Part shown: positions 35,501 through 47,392 of the stretch, in pieces
Position numbering within the stretch: the first letter of the stretch is position 1
How the letters are laid out: every line of letters begins with the position of its first letter
NCBI GenBank assembly: GCA_029255685.2
Contig: CM055317.2
Span: forward strand, 21,150,501 to 21,214,500
Reading direction: 5' to 3'
Source: Silene conica
Lineage: Eukaryota > Streptophyta > Magnoliopsida > Caryophyllales > Caryophyllaceae
DNA: 64,000 nucleotides
Translations under genes and position numbers: made by a program
The notes under the pieces: model-generated
The model's database searches: none
What the model saw: the letters and a program-made list of their open reading frames with translations, nothing else
Told to the model about the DNA's origin: nothing

Positions 35501-35775
35501 CAGAGACAGATGAGCTAGGAGCTGGGGCAGGAATGTGAGATGCATACTTTGGACCGACTTAGAATTATATCACATCTAGAGAAGTCATCAGTTGTATTTT
35601 CTTTTCCCGTTATGTAGTACCTGTAATAACCAAGTTTTAAATTTTATCAGTTTTATATAAAGTACTTTGGTTGTTTTACTTTGTTATTCACTACCTCGGA
35701 CATTCCGAGATGGTAACAACTCTATTTATTTGAGAATGTCTTGCTAAAGGCTCTTAAATAAATGGGGGTGTTACA
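32546..35775 (+). mobile_element. 3' LTR and internal edge of a Ty3-like element, plus strand (fossil)
   Basis: A hairpin-like GAACTTTGGGACGGAGTTC (about 32568-32586) and a purine tract AAGAAGGGAAGAT directly precede an LTR at 32601-35775 that starts TGTAATACCCC and ends GGGGGTGTTACA. The last 130 bp are the near-complement of the start of the LTRs at 54912 and 57900 (TTTATTTGAGAATGTCTTGC), so it is the same lineage in opposite orientation. Length is about 3.2 kb, longer than the 2.25-kb relative and partly due to inserted DNA including a SINE. No tRNA primer site follows it. Open frames within (33787-34136) are LTR leader sequence, not genes. Confidence 0.7.
34262..34440 (-). mobile_element. 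tRNA-derived SINE inside the LTR
   Basis: The minus strand reads CCCGGGTTCAAGTCCCGGC, a strong RNA polymerase III B box (GGTTCAAGTCC, plus about 34387-34404), then a GC-rich body and an A-rich tail (plus poly-T at 34257-34269). Flanking TTATTATTATT-like sequence may be a target duplication in low-complexity DNA. The A box was not firmly located. Roughly 180 bp. Confidence 0.65.
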
Positions 35776-36597
35776 TGGTGAGTGAAAATAAAAAGGTCAT
35801 ACCAATAATTAAATAATTGTTGGTTAGATATATAGGATAGATTGTATAGGTAAGTATGACTTATTAGTCATGTGAGATGTATAATGTATATTTGGAGAAT
35901 AAGAAAAGATGATTTTATTAGTCCCTTGATTTTTAATATATAATATCTTTTGTTATTTATTTCTTATATTTATTTTATAAGCATTCTTATAAGAGATTAT
36001 ATGATGATATAGTATAGATAGATGTGTGAATTAAGTTAGTGTTATGTCACCATAAATTAGTATAGATATGGGTCGTTTGGTTGATACGGGAATTACAACA
36101 TCCCATGAAATACAAATTCATGGGAAATAAGCTCCCTCGTCTAATTCATGGGAATTTGCTAAAGTTGTTTGGTTGTCGATGTGGGATTCACTTCCATAGG
36201 AACTTCAACCCACCAAGGGGGAGTCGATATTAGAAGTGCCTTTGTCAATTATTAGTAGTGGAAATTAGCAAAACTAACTAAACATTTTGTTTAAAACATA
36301 CTCTATATGATATGATATGATATGATTGAAACATACTTTGTAAGATTTAAGCATAGTTGTTTTCTCTTCATTCATCCAATATTGAAATTATAACAATACT
36401 ATTATAATTCATAAGAACTATTACACAAATTAAAAATAAAAATAAAAATCTCGAAGAAATATACATTGCGAGTGCTAAAATAACATATTTGGTGGGGAAA
36501 AACTATTTAAAGTTTTGAAAGTATTCAAAATTCAAATTGCGAATTTGAGAACGAACATTGTGTTACAACCAATAACTATAATATTTACTCTGCATAC
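35776..36597. other. Intergenic sequence with a possible MITE scrap
   Basis: No gene. 36066-36230 holds GTCGTTTGGTTG and CATGGGAA words resembling a truncated Tourist-like MITE. Confidence 0.3.
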
Positions 36598-37167
36598 TAG
36601 GGGTGTTCATTCGCGGTTCAGTTCTCCGAACCGTATATTTAATTCGGTTCGCACACGGTTCGGTTTGGCAAAACACCGAACCTAAACCGCACCGTTCCTA
36701 ACGGTTATAAACGGTTCGGTTAACCACCTTAAACGGTTATTTGCGGTTCGGTTACCGGTTAACCTATAAACATGCTAAATATACTTTTTCTTTAGTTTTC
36801 GAGAATTTTATCTAGTAGTTTAATTAAATTTTTAATATTTAATTATAGTCAACAATAAAGTTAATTAGTGAAACTTTAATATTATCATTTTAACCATTTT
36901 TGAATTTGGAAACACTTTTAAATTAAACAAAAGAACAATTTTTTATATAATATTTTAATTTTTTGCTTACTTTTTTGCGAACGGTTCGGTTCGCGGTTAA
37001 CCTCTTTTCTAAAATTGCGAAACTCAACCGAACCGTGTCCATGATAAATTTAACGGTTCGGTTCACCGAACCGCTTTGTACGGTTCGGTTAATCGAACCT
37101 TAAAAATGTACGGTTTTTCGGTTTTTCGGTTCGGTTATTACGGTTCGGTTTATTATGAACACCCCTA
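36598..37167. mobile_element. hAT-type MITE rich in CGGTTCGG repeats
   Basis: A perfect 8-bp target duplication CTGCATAC (36590-36597 and 37168-37175) encloses 570 bp with 13-bp terminal inverted repeats TAGGGGTGTTCAT. Both ends carry dense CGGTTCGG / CCGAACCG arrays around an AT-rich centre. No coding potential. Confidence 0.9.
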
Positions 37168-37175
37168 CTGCATAC

Positions 37176-37954
37176 GACACTATTAAAAGGTTAAAATTGA
37201 CATATTTGTAATGTACTTCAACACTTCGACTAAAATATTTGATTTATAATCCGTTTGACAAAATACAAAATAGAATTAGAAGTTTTACCTGGAAAGATAA
37301 ACTGGGTGAAAGAGTGAAAAACAGTGTCATACTATTTTATAAAATTGTCAATTAATAAATGAAGGGTTATAATATGTAATATAACATGTCAGCACATAAC
37401 ATAGATTCATACTACCATTTTATTTTGCATATGTCATAATAAAAAAAAATCCGACAAAAAAAAAAGAGTATTCAAACCAAAAGAAAAGTGGAAAGAATAT
37501 ATATTACCATTTATTTTCCAATTTCATGTAATGTTGTTGATATGTAAATATGTCACACTCCTGCAATTTGATTACAAACACAAAATAATATTTAAATTAG
37601 ATTCTTATTCTAACTATTAATTCAACACATAAAAACGATAAAAAGCGAAACAATTCATTTATTTTTTTATGTATATATAATTACCCACCAACTTTCTGAA
37701 TAAAAAATTTAGGATTAGTGTGATAGTTATATAATATCATTTTTTAATTCATTATCACATTAATATCACCAATTTATTTAAGGGTAGAAGAAAAGTTGTG
37801 AATGAAAAGTTAATAAATTTATGCTAATATAACTACAAAGTACAATAATGGTGATTAAAAAGATACTATTTAATGGATGATGATAAATTAAGAACCAAAG
37901 CTGTGAGTGAAAATTAAAAAGTTTGTATTAATGTATATTTTGTGCTTGTAACTA
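37176..37954. other. AT-rich intergenic sequence
   Basis: Nothing recognised. Confidence 0.35.
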
Positions 37955-38211
37955 CTCCCTCCATTCTTTTTATATCACCCCATCTCATTATTCACGTTTG
38001 CCGATATCCATTTTGTTTTGATTATATCTTTAGCTACATACTACTAAAAATTATAAAAATTTGATATTTTTAATCCTCTTATCAAGACAATCCAAAAAAG
38101 ATCTCACATGAATATATTTCCGTGAACGGATTGAGAGAAAACCGACGTTGAATAGTCGATTGTGAATAGTGTCAAAACAAAAGTTGGGTGATATAAAAAG
38201 AATGGAGGGAG
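37955..38211. mobile_element. Stowaway MITE (Tc1/mariner)
   Basis: 257 bp with terminal inverted repeats CTCCCTCCATTCTTTTTATA and a TA duplication on both sides. The 26-bp arms are nearly perfect, so it is fairly young. Confidence 0.92.
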
Positions 38212-38725
38212 TAATATTTAATAGTTTTTTTATATTTGTAAACCTGTAACCCATAATATTTGGAGTTGAGTTTTAAATGACATATGAGTAAGTGAGGTGT
38301 TTAGTCTTTTTCTTTTATATAATGTTGTAGCGAGTTTATTATCGTAGTGCATTTTTAACTCGTCACTGTAATTTTCATTATTTGTCTATAAACTTTAAAA
38401 ACTCTAAAATCTAACTATACAATGTGAATTGTAGAGGTAACATCACTTTTAAAATTTGTTAACTCATCAAATATTTAATATGCACAATTAATTTAAGAAT
38501 AATGATGATAATTAATTAATTATGACACTTTTGTAAAAAAAATTTAGTATATATATATTTTACGTGTATATGAAAGGTTAATTCAATAAATTTTCAATAA
38601 ATAGATTAGTGTCATGTCACAATAATTTTTGCCATGTCACAATAAAGTTTTGCCATGTCCCAACTAATTTTTTTCACTTTACACTTTAGTTTGATATTTT
38701 AGTTTACCTTTTTAATAAGAATTTA

Positions 38726-39184
38726 GGGGGCGTTTGTTTCACGCATGGGTATGGGTTTGGAATCAGGAATCATACCTGAGTGGTATGGGGTTGGAACTCC
38801 ATACCCGATACCTTGTGTTTGTTGCAATTGTGAGTGGTATGAGTTTGAAACTAAGTTAAAGTTGAAGTATGTAAAATTTAATACTTTAAATAATAATTTT
38901 ATCATATAAAATTATGAAAATAAAGATTTTATCAAATAATTATATAACATGTTTCGTTTACAATACGTGTTAATATTTATTTTTCACATTTTTGATAATT
39001 GTAGTTTGATACCCATGGGTATCAAACTCATACCCACCCCCCTCTCTGGGTATTGGAAACCCATACCTCATGGGTTTGAGGTATGGGTATGAAACCCTCA
39101 TATTTGCTAAACAAACACGTGGTATGGGTTTGACTCATTCCAAACCCATACCTTATACTTTTTAGGTTTGAACCAAACACCCCC
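38726..39184. mobile_element. Tourist-like MITE (PIF/Harbinger)
   Basis: 459 bp with ends GGGGGCGTTTGTTTC and complement of GGGGGTGTTTGGTTC, bounded by TTA on both sides. The arms are made of GGTATGGG words and an AT-rich core. Its end sequence is related to the nested MITEs at 22-24 kb. Confidence 0.88.
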
Positions 39185-40338
39185 TTATAGATATATAGTA
39201 TAGTTTTATTACTTATGGACATTATTTTTCATTTTTGGCAAGTTATAAAATTAGAGACTGTAAATTTTTATTTGAAGTTTAACATATTATAGTTTTTTAA
39301 AAAAGGCTAATATTTAATGTTAACTATGTTATTATTTGCCCTTAAAATTTACAAATTTTATTTTTTATAAACGACGTATAAATTAGAATTATATGATATT
39401 TATTCGTTGGTTGAAATATTCTACCAATAAATATCGATATTGTAAATTTATTAGGAATTATGATTTTGATTTGTTATTTAATTTATTTAGAAATTTAAAA
39501 AGTCAAAGGTTAATGTTTGTTAATTGTTATGCTATTTACATTTAATGTTTTAGAATTTTTTTTTTTTTTTTTAAATAAAAAATAATGATGTGGCTCCAAT
39601 GTGATGTGCAATAAGTGACGTGACTTTTTTTTTAATGCTAGGTGATATTATCTACATGACATTTAAAGTTAACCTTTTAATAATATTGTATAGATAGATA
39701 GTCGACCCGTAGATAACTCAAACACAAATAACTCGGCCCAAACGAGCCCAAACTATTATAAACTTTGAAATTGTTCCAGGCCGAGTAACCTCGTACAAAC
39801 ACAATTCGATTGACCCGTTTACGGGGTCACCTTTTGTCCCTCCTTGATGATTATGGAGGAGGAGATGATGAATTATTGTTGTGGGAGATAATGATTTGGT
39901 TAGAAGAATGATGAGAGCAATAATCATGTCTGGACACCGACACCATATTTCAGAAGCAACTCAATTACAGTACGTACCTCTCATTGTTTAATTTCAATTA
40001 TTCATCTACATATAACATATCTTATTTCCTCCCAATTTCAAGTTTAAATTCGTCACTCCGGATTAATTTAGGACAATTTATTATATTGAATTCCATTCCT
40101 TTACAGTACAATTTATTATTATGTGTCCGTTATGAGTTAGTCTCGTGTGAGACCGTTTATTCATGTATCGAATCATTAACGCATTTATAAAATGAGACAT
40201 GTCAGGTTATGGGTCTGTGTATGTCACTACAGTTGATATAGACTTGCAATTATGGTAGGCTGTAGAGGGTGCATACTTTAAAACAGTACTGTTTGTCTTT
40301 CGAAAATTAGTAAATTAGGATGATGTTATACCCTTATA
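39185..40338. other. Upstream region of the C2orf69-like gene
   Basis: No coding exon resolved. It may contain the promoter and a 5' UTR exon of the next gene, but I could not place a transcription start. Confidence 0.3.
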
Positions 40339-40522
40339 CTCCCTTTGTTCCGTGATTTGTTTAACCTTTGATTTCGCACAAAAATCAGGGAAATATACGA
40401 GACTGGAATAAGTAAACAAGTGGTTGCGACACTTAAAAATGGAGTAGGTTAACAAGTTAGATGCTTTCTCAATATGAAACTTGAAAATGGAATAGTAAGC
40501 AAATAAGTAGGCACTGAGGGAG
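40339..40522. mobile_element. Stowaway-like MITE just upstream of the C2orf69-like gene
   Basis: 184 bp with ends CTCCCTTTGTTCC and complement of CTCCCTCAGTGCC, flanked by TA. It ends 69 bp before the start codon at 40592, so it probably lies in the 5' UTR or core promoter. Confidence 0.75.
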
Positions 40523-40591
40523 TAGTTTTCTTGCATTCTGTACTTTGGCTTCGACACTTACTTTGTTCAATTGAAAGGTCAGCAAGTTTTC

Positions 40592-43500
40592 ATGGATCGT
40601 TGGACTGGTATTCTGAAGATTCCTGTATGCCTAAAGGGCACAGCTTACTGCAGAGTAGCAGCATCGCTTTGTGTTTCACCTTCTTCAAAGATGCTCATTG
40701 TATGTTATATTCGCCACAATGTATTCAAATCTTTCATACCCTTCTTTATGAATCATATACAATGCTTAAAACTATTGGCTGCTTGATGTTTAGGTGCCTA
40801 AGGCAAATGCTATCTTCTTTAACGGGGATCGCGTTGAAGGGACAGGAAACCCAGTGATCGATAAGCTTTCTAATTTACAAAATATAGTAGACGTTCTTAA
40901 CTCGAAGTTTGGTTCTTCTGTTAATACATGGGCTATTGAGGCCTCTACTTTTAATGGCCCTTTTGCTCTATACAAGGAATTCATTCAATCTCTTAACAAA
41001 TGGGGTGAGCCGCAATCTTACAAACCTGGTGGATTTCCTGCATCAACATCTATCGTTTCACTTTTGTCGAATTTTTGTTCAGAGGTATGACCAATATATC
41101 GGCGCTTGACCTTTTCTTTATGGAACATTAATCTTTGGTGGCAACTTATTTTGATCTCAGTCATAGCCAACTTTGAGTTCACTCATGGTATCCATTATCC
41201 AAAGTTTGGTCACTTGGTGATAAAATTAAGGTTTTAAGTTCATTTTGATTCAAGTATTTTATAATTTCTTGATCAGCAAGTTTTGACTGATGCCCGTTCA
41301 ACGTAGATGATGAGCTTCTAACAGCTTTAGGGTTACTTCTCCCTGTGGAGCTATAAAACCCCCGCTAAGACCTTGAACCTTTTCCCGTTTCTACCACAAG
41401 GCCATCTTTCGCAATCTTTTATCTACCCCGATTTAGGCATTTCCCATTTGTACCACAAGGTCATCTTTCGCAATCTTTTCTGTCTTGACTTAGGTACTAT
41501 TCCTAAATCGAGAGACGGTATTGTTTTGGAAGTGTGTGGTTCTTGAGTTAATATGACATATTTTAGTAAAGAGAAGTACAAGCATGTTCTTGGGCATTTG
41601 TCACATTTTAGATGTGCATTCTGGGAAATTACATTATCAATGAGAAGAGTAGACCCTTTTGTAACGAATATTTAGGACTACTGCTTGTCGTTTTAATGCT
41701 TCTTTGATTATATAATTTCAATGCAGCGAGACAAAAAAGATGTAATGTCACGGAGTATTAATTTCATTGAGATCAATTGTATACCTTGAGTCACTGGGAT
41801 ACTAATACGGTGTATTTTATATTCCTGATAGATTGTACCACTCATTTAGACATTTACTGTGTTTTGTTATCCCAGTAATATAATGGTTTGGGTGTGGTTG
41901 CTGGTATTATAATGCTTCAGTTGTTTAGGCTTCGGAACTGTTATGAGGGGATTCGATAGGGGACTACATGGGAAGCTCGTTAGAAAATTTGGAATGGGGA
42001 AACCATAAGAAGCTTAGAACAGACGTGAATTGGTCCAAGATTTGAATCCCTCTTCTCCTAGATTGTAATGCCCTTGTGCCTCATTTGACACAACAAAAAA
42101 GAAAGAACAGAACAAATGTTTTGATCATGTTGCTTAATGAATTAGAGAAGTTTGAATTTACACATGGAATCCAAAATTTGGTCACTTAGTGATAGCTCAA
42201 AGTAAAAATTAAGGCTTTAGTTCATTTTCATCAACTATTTTGTAATACCTAGATCAAGTCTGACCGATGCCGTTCAACATAGATGATGAGCTTTTAACAG
42301 CTTTAGGGTTAGTTTTCATTGTGGAGCTATAAAAGTTCCCCTAAAACTTCGAATCTTTTCCCATTTCTACCACAAGGTCATTTTTCTCAAACTTTTATCT
42401 GTGTTGATTTAGGTACTAATCCTAAATCAAGAGGCGGTTAAGTTCTAGAAGTGTGTGGTTCTTGAGTTATTATGGCATATTTTGGTAAAGAGAAGTGTGA
42501 GCATTAGTCACATCAAGATTCATTCTGGAAAAGTACATTTTCAGTCAGAAGAATGTTTCTTTGATTATATTTAGGACTACTGTTTGTCTTTTTAATGCTT
42601 CCTTGTTAAAATTTCTATGTAGAGAGAAAAAGATGTAATGTCATTGAAGTATTAATTTTGTTGAGAACAATTGTATATCGGAGACCCTGATAATTTGTTG
42701 TGTCTGTCTGTGTTTTATTACCCCCTTGATCCAATGATTAGGGTATGGTTGATTGGTATGATGATGCGTCAAGTTGTTTAGACTTCAGAATTATTATGGC
42801 CTTATAAGGAGATTCGATAGGAGACGGCATGAGAAGCTCGCTAGGGAATTTGAAATGGGAAAACATGAGAAGCTTAGGACATACGTGATTGGTCCTACTC
42901 GAAATAGGAGCTGAACAAGCATCTACCTGATATTTTCTCACATTAAGATTATTTGTGTTTTTGTAGTAGAAACCAGGGTGAGATTTGTATAGATCTAATT
43001 ATTCTTTTTTCATCTGAAATTTCCATGAAGCGCAAGGTCCATTACTAAAGTCGTATGACATTTTCTGTCACACAAGGACATACGGAAATTGGTCCTATCT
43101 GGAAATAAGTCACTCACATGTCAAGCTTGATGAATCAGAGTAGGTTTCTCCTACAGACAGATAAATGTATACCATTGTTCTTGTTTCATCTGATTGCTTC
43201 CTAGAATTGTTTTGATGTGGTGACCAGCAGATGGACCACCTGAGAGTCTGAGACCTGGACTGCTGTTTCTTTTTTATATATATTTTTTATTTTTGATTTG
43301 TCTTGCTTAGCTTCACTGACTCAACCAAAAGTAATATCTGAACCATCATGCTGTACACCGTTTCCTTCTACACTGATAAACTAAAAAAGATGTGTCATCT
43401 TGTGTCAAAAAGTTTTTGTAGTAGTGTTGGAAAATACAGCAGGTAAGCATGATTCATGATTATCTTACAACATGCTTACATGTGTATTTGAACTGTGCGC

Positions 43501-44051
43501 AGGCAGGTTTGAGCGTCAATCTGGAAGAGCATCAATCTTCTGCATCCTCTTCTTTGCCTCAAACAGTTATACTCGGATTTAGCAAAGGCGGTGTTGTTCT
43601 TAATCAGTTGGTTACTGAGCTGGGATTCGTCAAACCCAATGCCCTGGAGGACCCAACATGGCCAAAATCGTCTGGATTCTCGGGGACCCAGATTATTCCA
43701 AGTTCAGTTGAAAGCTTCTTGGATAGTATTACTGAAATCCACTATGTGGATGTTGGTTTAAACGCTCCTGGCGCTTATCTCACTGATGACATTACCATTA
43801 AGAGAATTGTCGAACGTCTTACAAAGAAGGACAAAAGAATGCGGTTTGTGCTGCATGGGACCCCAAGGCAGTGGAACGATAAGAGGAGAACTTGGATTTG
43901 TGAGGAGAAAAACCAGTTCCGGGAATTGCTTGAATCGGGCGGGAAGAAGAGTCAAGGGAAGATAGAGGTCTCTGAGATGACCTATTTCTCTGATGGGTGT
44001 CCTGATTTGCAGATGCATTTTCAGATAATTGAAGAATTGGTGGTTACTTGA
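40592..44051 (+). CDS. C2orf69 / UPF0565 family alpha/beta-hydrolase-like protein
   Basis: Three exons (40592-40699, 40794-41084, 43503-44051) join in phase to give 315 aa. The start MDRWTGILKIPV matches the plant family start I recall (MERWTGILKVPI). Conserved blocks are AIFFNGDRVEGTGNPV, SKFGSSVNTW, GFPASTSIVSLLSN, ILGFSKGGVVLNQLVTELGF (a GxSxG elbow, Ser160), HYVDVGLNAPGAYLTD and FVLHGTPRQW. In humans C2orf69 is a mitochondrial protein linked to respiratory and glycogen-storage defects; the plant role is unknown. Intron 2 is 2.4 kb with an internal duplication. The 3' UTR is nearly absent, because an antisense LINE starts 10 bp after the stop. A short extra exon in intron 2 cannot be excluded. 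Confidence 0.92.
41165..42960 (+). repeat. Diverged tandem duplication within intron 2
   Basis: About 0.9 kb at 41165-42080 recurs at 42150-42930 with many substitutions and indels. Shared landmarks include AGATGATGAGCTT, ACAGCTTTAGGGTTA, TTCTACCACAAGG, GAGATTCGATAGG-type and AGAAGCTTAG words. A short third scrap (ATTGGTCCTA) occurs near 43090. There is no coding sign. Confidence 0.75.
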
Positions 44052-44053
44052 TG

Positions 44054-46587
44054 TAAAGACTCAAAGACTCTTGTTCATGACTCGTTTCGCTCGGCGATGA
44101 GCCACAGAGTTCAGGTTTCTAGGAATAAAACTAAAGCTAATACAATGGAAAAGAGGTAAACTAGTTTCAATGTCGAGAAGTATTCCTTGTGTCAGATGGT
44201 GTTCGTTTTCCACTCTTGTGATTTGGAATAAGATCTGTAGGCAATCAGAAAACACGTCCAAATGTAGAAAACCATTAGCGCTAGGCCGCTAGCCCATCGT
44301 AAAACTTCTCGGATACCCTTTGCCTCCGCCTGTAAAGCAGATTCAGACCATGAGCTACTACCTCCTTCATAGATGATTAACCCATTAGGGTCATACGCCA
44401 CCCATCCTACAGCAGACTTCAAAGACAAATTCCAACTAGCATCTACTTTCACCCTGATAGTATTACACCCGCTACCCGTGCCAATCAAATAAACATGAGT
44501 ACTATTCTCCAGCTTTTCCTTAACTTCATTACGTGATACACCAGTATAAAACCTATCTACCCTTGACATCCCTTGAGAAGCCTCATAAGCCGCAGTTGCC
44601 TCAGCCATCGTCTTATAATGAAGATTGAAGAAAGCCTCGGGTGAGAATAAGTCACTCTAAAAACGAGATTGTTGCGCGTACACCATATGCACCAGATAGC
44701 AGCGAGGAAGTTAATAACCAAAAACTCCCCATTATCAGCCTTAGAAAGGTAATTGATCCAATTAATAATCCATTCTCCCACCAACACGTGGGAATCATTG
44801 TCAGAACGGATGCCCAAATTACTTGAAGACCATATCCTAGCAACAATATCACAATCACGGAAAAGGTGATTTAGCGTCTCAAGCTTATCCATACCATGAC
44901 AAAATCTACACGAATGGTCCGCAACTATTCCTCTTTTTTGGAACTCCGACCCGTTAGAGACAGAATTAGTAAGAATTCGCCATATTAAGATTTTCCATTT
45001 CTGAGGTCCGGGGAGTCTCCAAAGCCGTCTCTTACAAAAGGAAACACACGACCTGCTAATTCTAGATAAATCCTTCTCGGTGCATGTTTTTTGAGGTGGG
45101 AGTCAAGAGCAACACCATACCCGCTTTTAACAGAATAAATACCTGAAGTAGATAGCTTCCAAAAAGTCATATCATCGGGTTGTGACAAACACAATGGAAG
45201 AGCCAGGATTTTCGTCCGTCATTCTTCACTAAAAAGTTCAGTTATTAACTCTTTATTCCATTCCCCCGGACCCAAATAAAGATTTTTGACCTTGAGGTTC
45301 AAGGCAGCCGAGACTTAATTAGAGTTTAAGTTAGGACTCATACTAGGTGTTTCCCCATTAACCCATTTAGAGCTCCAAACATGCATCAAGATTAGAAGAA
45401 TATCCCACTTTCCAAGCACAATTTGGAAGAATAAGTTCCAGCCCCCGGAGCAGACCTCTACAACCCCATGACAGATTTGAGGCCTGTTTTACAGAAATGT
45501 CGCCTGGTCTAAACGATAAGTTGAGTAATTTATCTCTGAAAACTTTCCCAAAGAGTGTATCCTCCCCCTTGACCAGCTTACATGCTTGTTTGGCCAGAAG
45601 AGCTTGATTAAGACAAGAAACATTCCTAATACCAAGACCTCCTCTGCTTTTCGGAATACTTAGGAAATTGATGCTACACCAGTGCACCGTCTTGGACGAT
45701 CTCAAACCCGCCCACCAAAAATGTGACAACAGAGAATTAATTCTCTTAGCCACACTTACCGGTGTTTTAAACACCGATAGGAAGTAATTAGAAATGGTGG
45801 ACAAGACAGATGAGATCAGCGTAAGCCGCCGTGCTGGTGACAAAAAAATCCCATTCCACGAGGAGATCCGCCTTTTAACATTTTCCACAAGTGCAGTGAA
45901 GATACCCGTTTTTGAGCTTTCAAAATCCGTGGATATACCCAAATTCTTACCAATACCCTTATTATTCCGAATGTTAAGAGTTTTAAGTCCTATGGAAGCA
46001 CGGCGAATCGGAGTGCTCGGGCTAAAAATTATGCCAGATTTATTATAATTAATAGCCTGACCTGAAGCCTCGCAAAACTGCTTAAGGATACCGTCCAGCT
46101 GACAAAAAGCATCTCTTTTATCTACGAGGAAGAAGATAGAGTCGTCAGCGAAAAATAAATGTGAAAGAGGTGGAGAAGACCTGCTTAGCTTAATGCCCTG
46201 TAGTCGTGCACAACGAATAGCTGCAGAGATATTACAGGACAAAACTTCCATACAAAGAATAAACAAATAAGGAGAAAGAGGACCCCCCTGTCGGATTCCA
46301 CATTTAGGCTTGAATTGCTTCAAAGGAACCCCATTGAACAACACTTCATACGACACGGTAGACAAACAGCTCATAATTAAGTTAACCAAGTTGTCAGGGA
46401 TTCCCATGCACGTTAAAGTTTTAGACAAGAAGTTCCAACAGACCCTGTCGTAAGCCTTACTCATGTCAGCCTTTAAAGCGAACCTACCATGTTGACCTTT
46501 TTCATGACCGTTGATGTTGTGAATTGCTTCGTGGGCCTTAATTTTCCTATGAACTTCAATTTCATAGGAATTAAGTCCCTGCATTTA
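44054..46587 (-). mobile_element. 5'-truncated L1-type LINE (RT, zinc ribbon, RNase H)
   Basis: Minus-strand remnant of ORF2. Frame 46584-45367 gives reverse transcriptase from LKADMSKAYDRVCWNFL through IRQGGPLSPYLF and the catalytic LFFADDSIFF, followed by the SSWNGIFLSPARRLTLISSV thumb region. Frames at 45194-44557 cover the C-terminal region (DNSHVLVGEWI), and 44608-44192 plus 44261-44061 give an RNase H-like tail (VDASWN, AYDPNG, FIPRNLNSVAHRRAK). The frame shifts at least three times, so it is dead. The endonuclease and ORF1 are missing, as usual for 5'-truncated insertions. No poly-A tail or target duplication was found. Its 3' end meets the stop codon region of the C2orf69-like gene. 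Confidence 0.85.
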
Positions 46588-47116
46588 ATTTGGGTGAATT
46601 TGACAAAACTTCCAATGGCCATGTGGGGTAGGTAAGCAATTCCTACATTATGTAAGCATTAACTTCAAATTCCTCCATTTTCCAAAAATATGTCAACCAA
46701 ACAACACATATTTTTGTAAATTATGTGATTTTACAATGTGTTTTTAAAATGTCAACCAAACAAATTTTTATTTGTTTCTGAAGTCTCACTAGTTTTACGC
46801 CATGTAAAAAATACACAGGTGTAATTTTATTAAACGGAGAAAATAAAAACAAAGGTAATATGTTTAATAAGAAAAAAAATATAATTTTAGTATCGCAGTT
46901 ATATCGATGTAAAATTAAAAAGAATTTATACGCTTAATTTAGACGTAAGTAAAACAACGCATCTGCTTGACAATATAAAATTATACAAATTTTTGTGTAG
47001 GACGACACTATCAGTTTAAGTTTAAGACGAATCAAATATACATATATAAGATGAATAAGACAAAAAAAAAAAACATTATGCATGGCGAAAATAAAATATA
47101 TGTCCTACAACCCATG
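46588..47116. other. Intergenic AT-rich sequence
   Basis: Nothing firm. ATGTCAACCAAACAA occurs twice (46690-46770), perhaps a MITE scrap. Confidence 0.3.
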
Positions 47117-47209
47117 CATGGGCGGATCCAGTAGGGGGGCCGGTGGGGCAGGTGCCCCCCATGAAATTTCCGAAATAAGTTTTTATAAGCATCTATAATA
47201 GATAGTAAG

Positions 47210-47280
47210 TTATCATGGCATAGTTGGTATAGATGCATAATTTTATCCATGAGGTACAAGGTTCGAATCCTGATAACATT
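47210..47280 (+). other. tRNA-like module (A and B boxes), plus strand
   Basis: An A-box-like TGGCATAGTTGG (47217-47228) and a perfect B box GGTTCGAATCC (about 47260-47270) lie about 32 bp apart, as in tRNA genes and tRNA-derived SINE heads. Acceptor-stem pairing is not convincing, so it is probably a SINE-like or degenerate promoter, not a tRNA. Confidence 0.5.
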
Positions 47281-47317
47281 TAATGATTTTACCTTTTTCT
47301 TAATTAAAAAATTGTTT

Positions 47318-47392
47318 GAAATGAGATTTGAACCCATGACTTTTAGGTAACTTACCAAACTAAGTCATTGAACCACTTTGATTTATCGTTAA
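47318..47392 (-). other. tRNA-like module, minus strand
   Basis: The minus strand reads ATGGGTTCAAATCTC (a B-box match, plus about 47321-47338), with an upstream AGTGGTTCAATGACTTAG resembling a degenerate A box. It is inverted relative to the module at 47210-47280. Confidence 0.4.

Noticed and set aside
47210-47392. Genuine tRNA genes
   Set aside because: B boxes are good but acceptor and anticodon stems do not fold well. They are kept as tRNA-like modules only.
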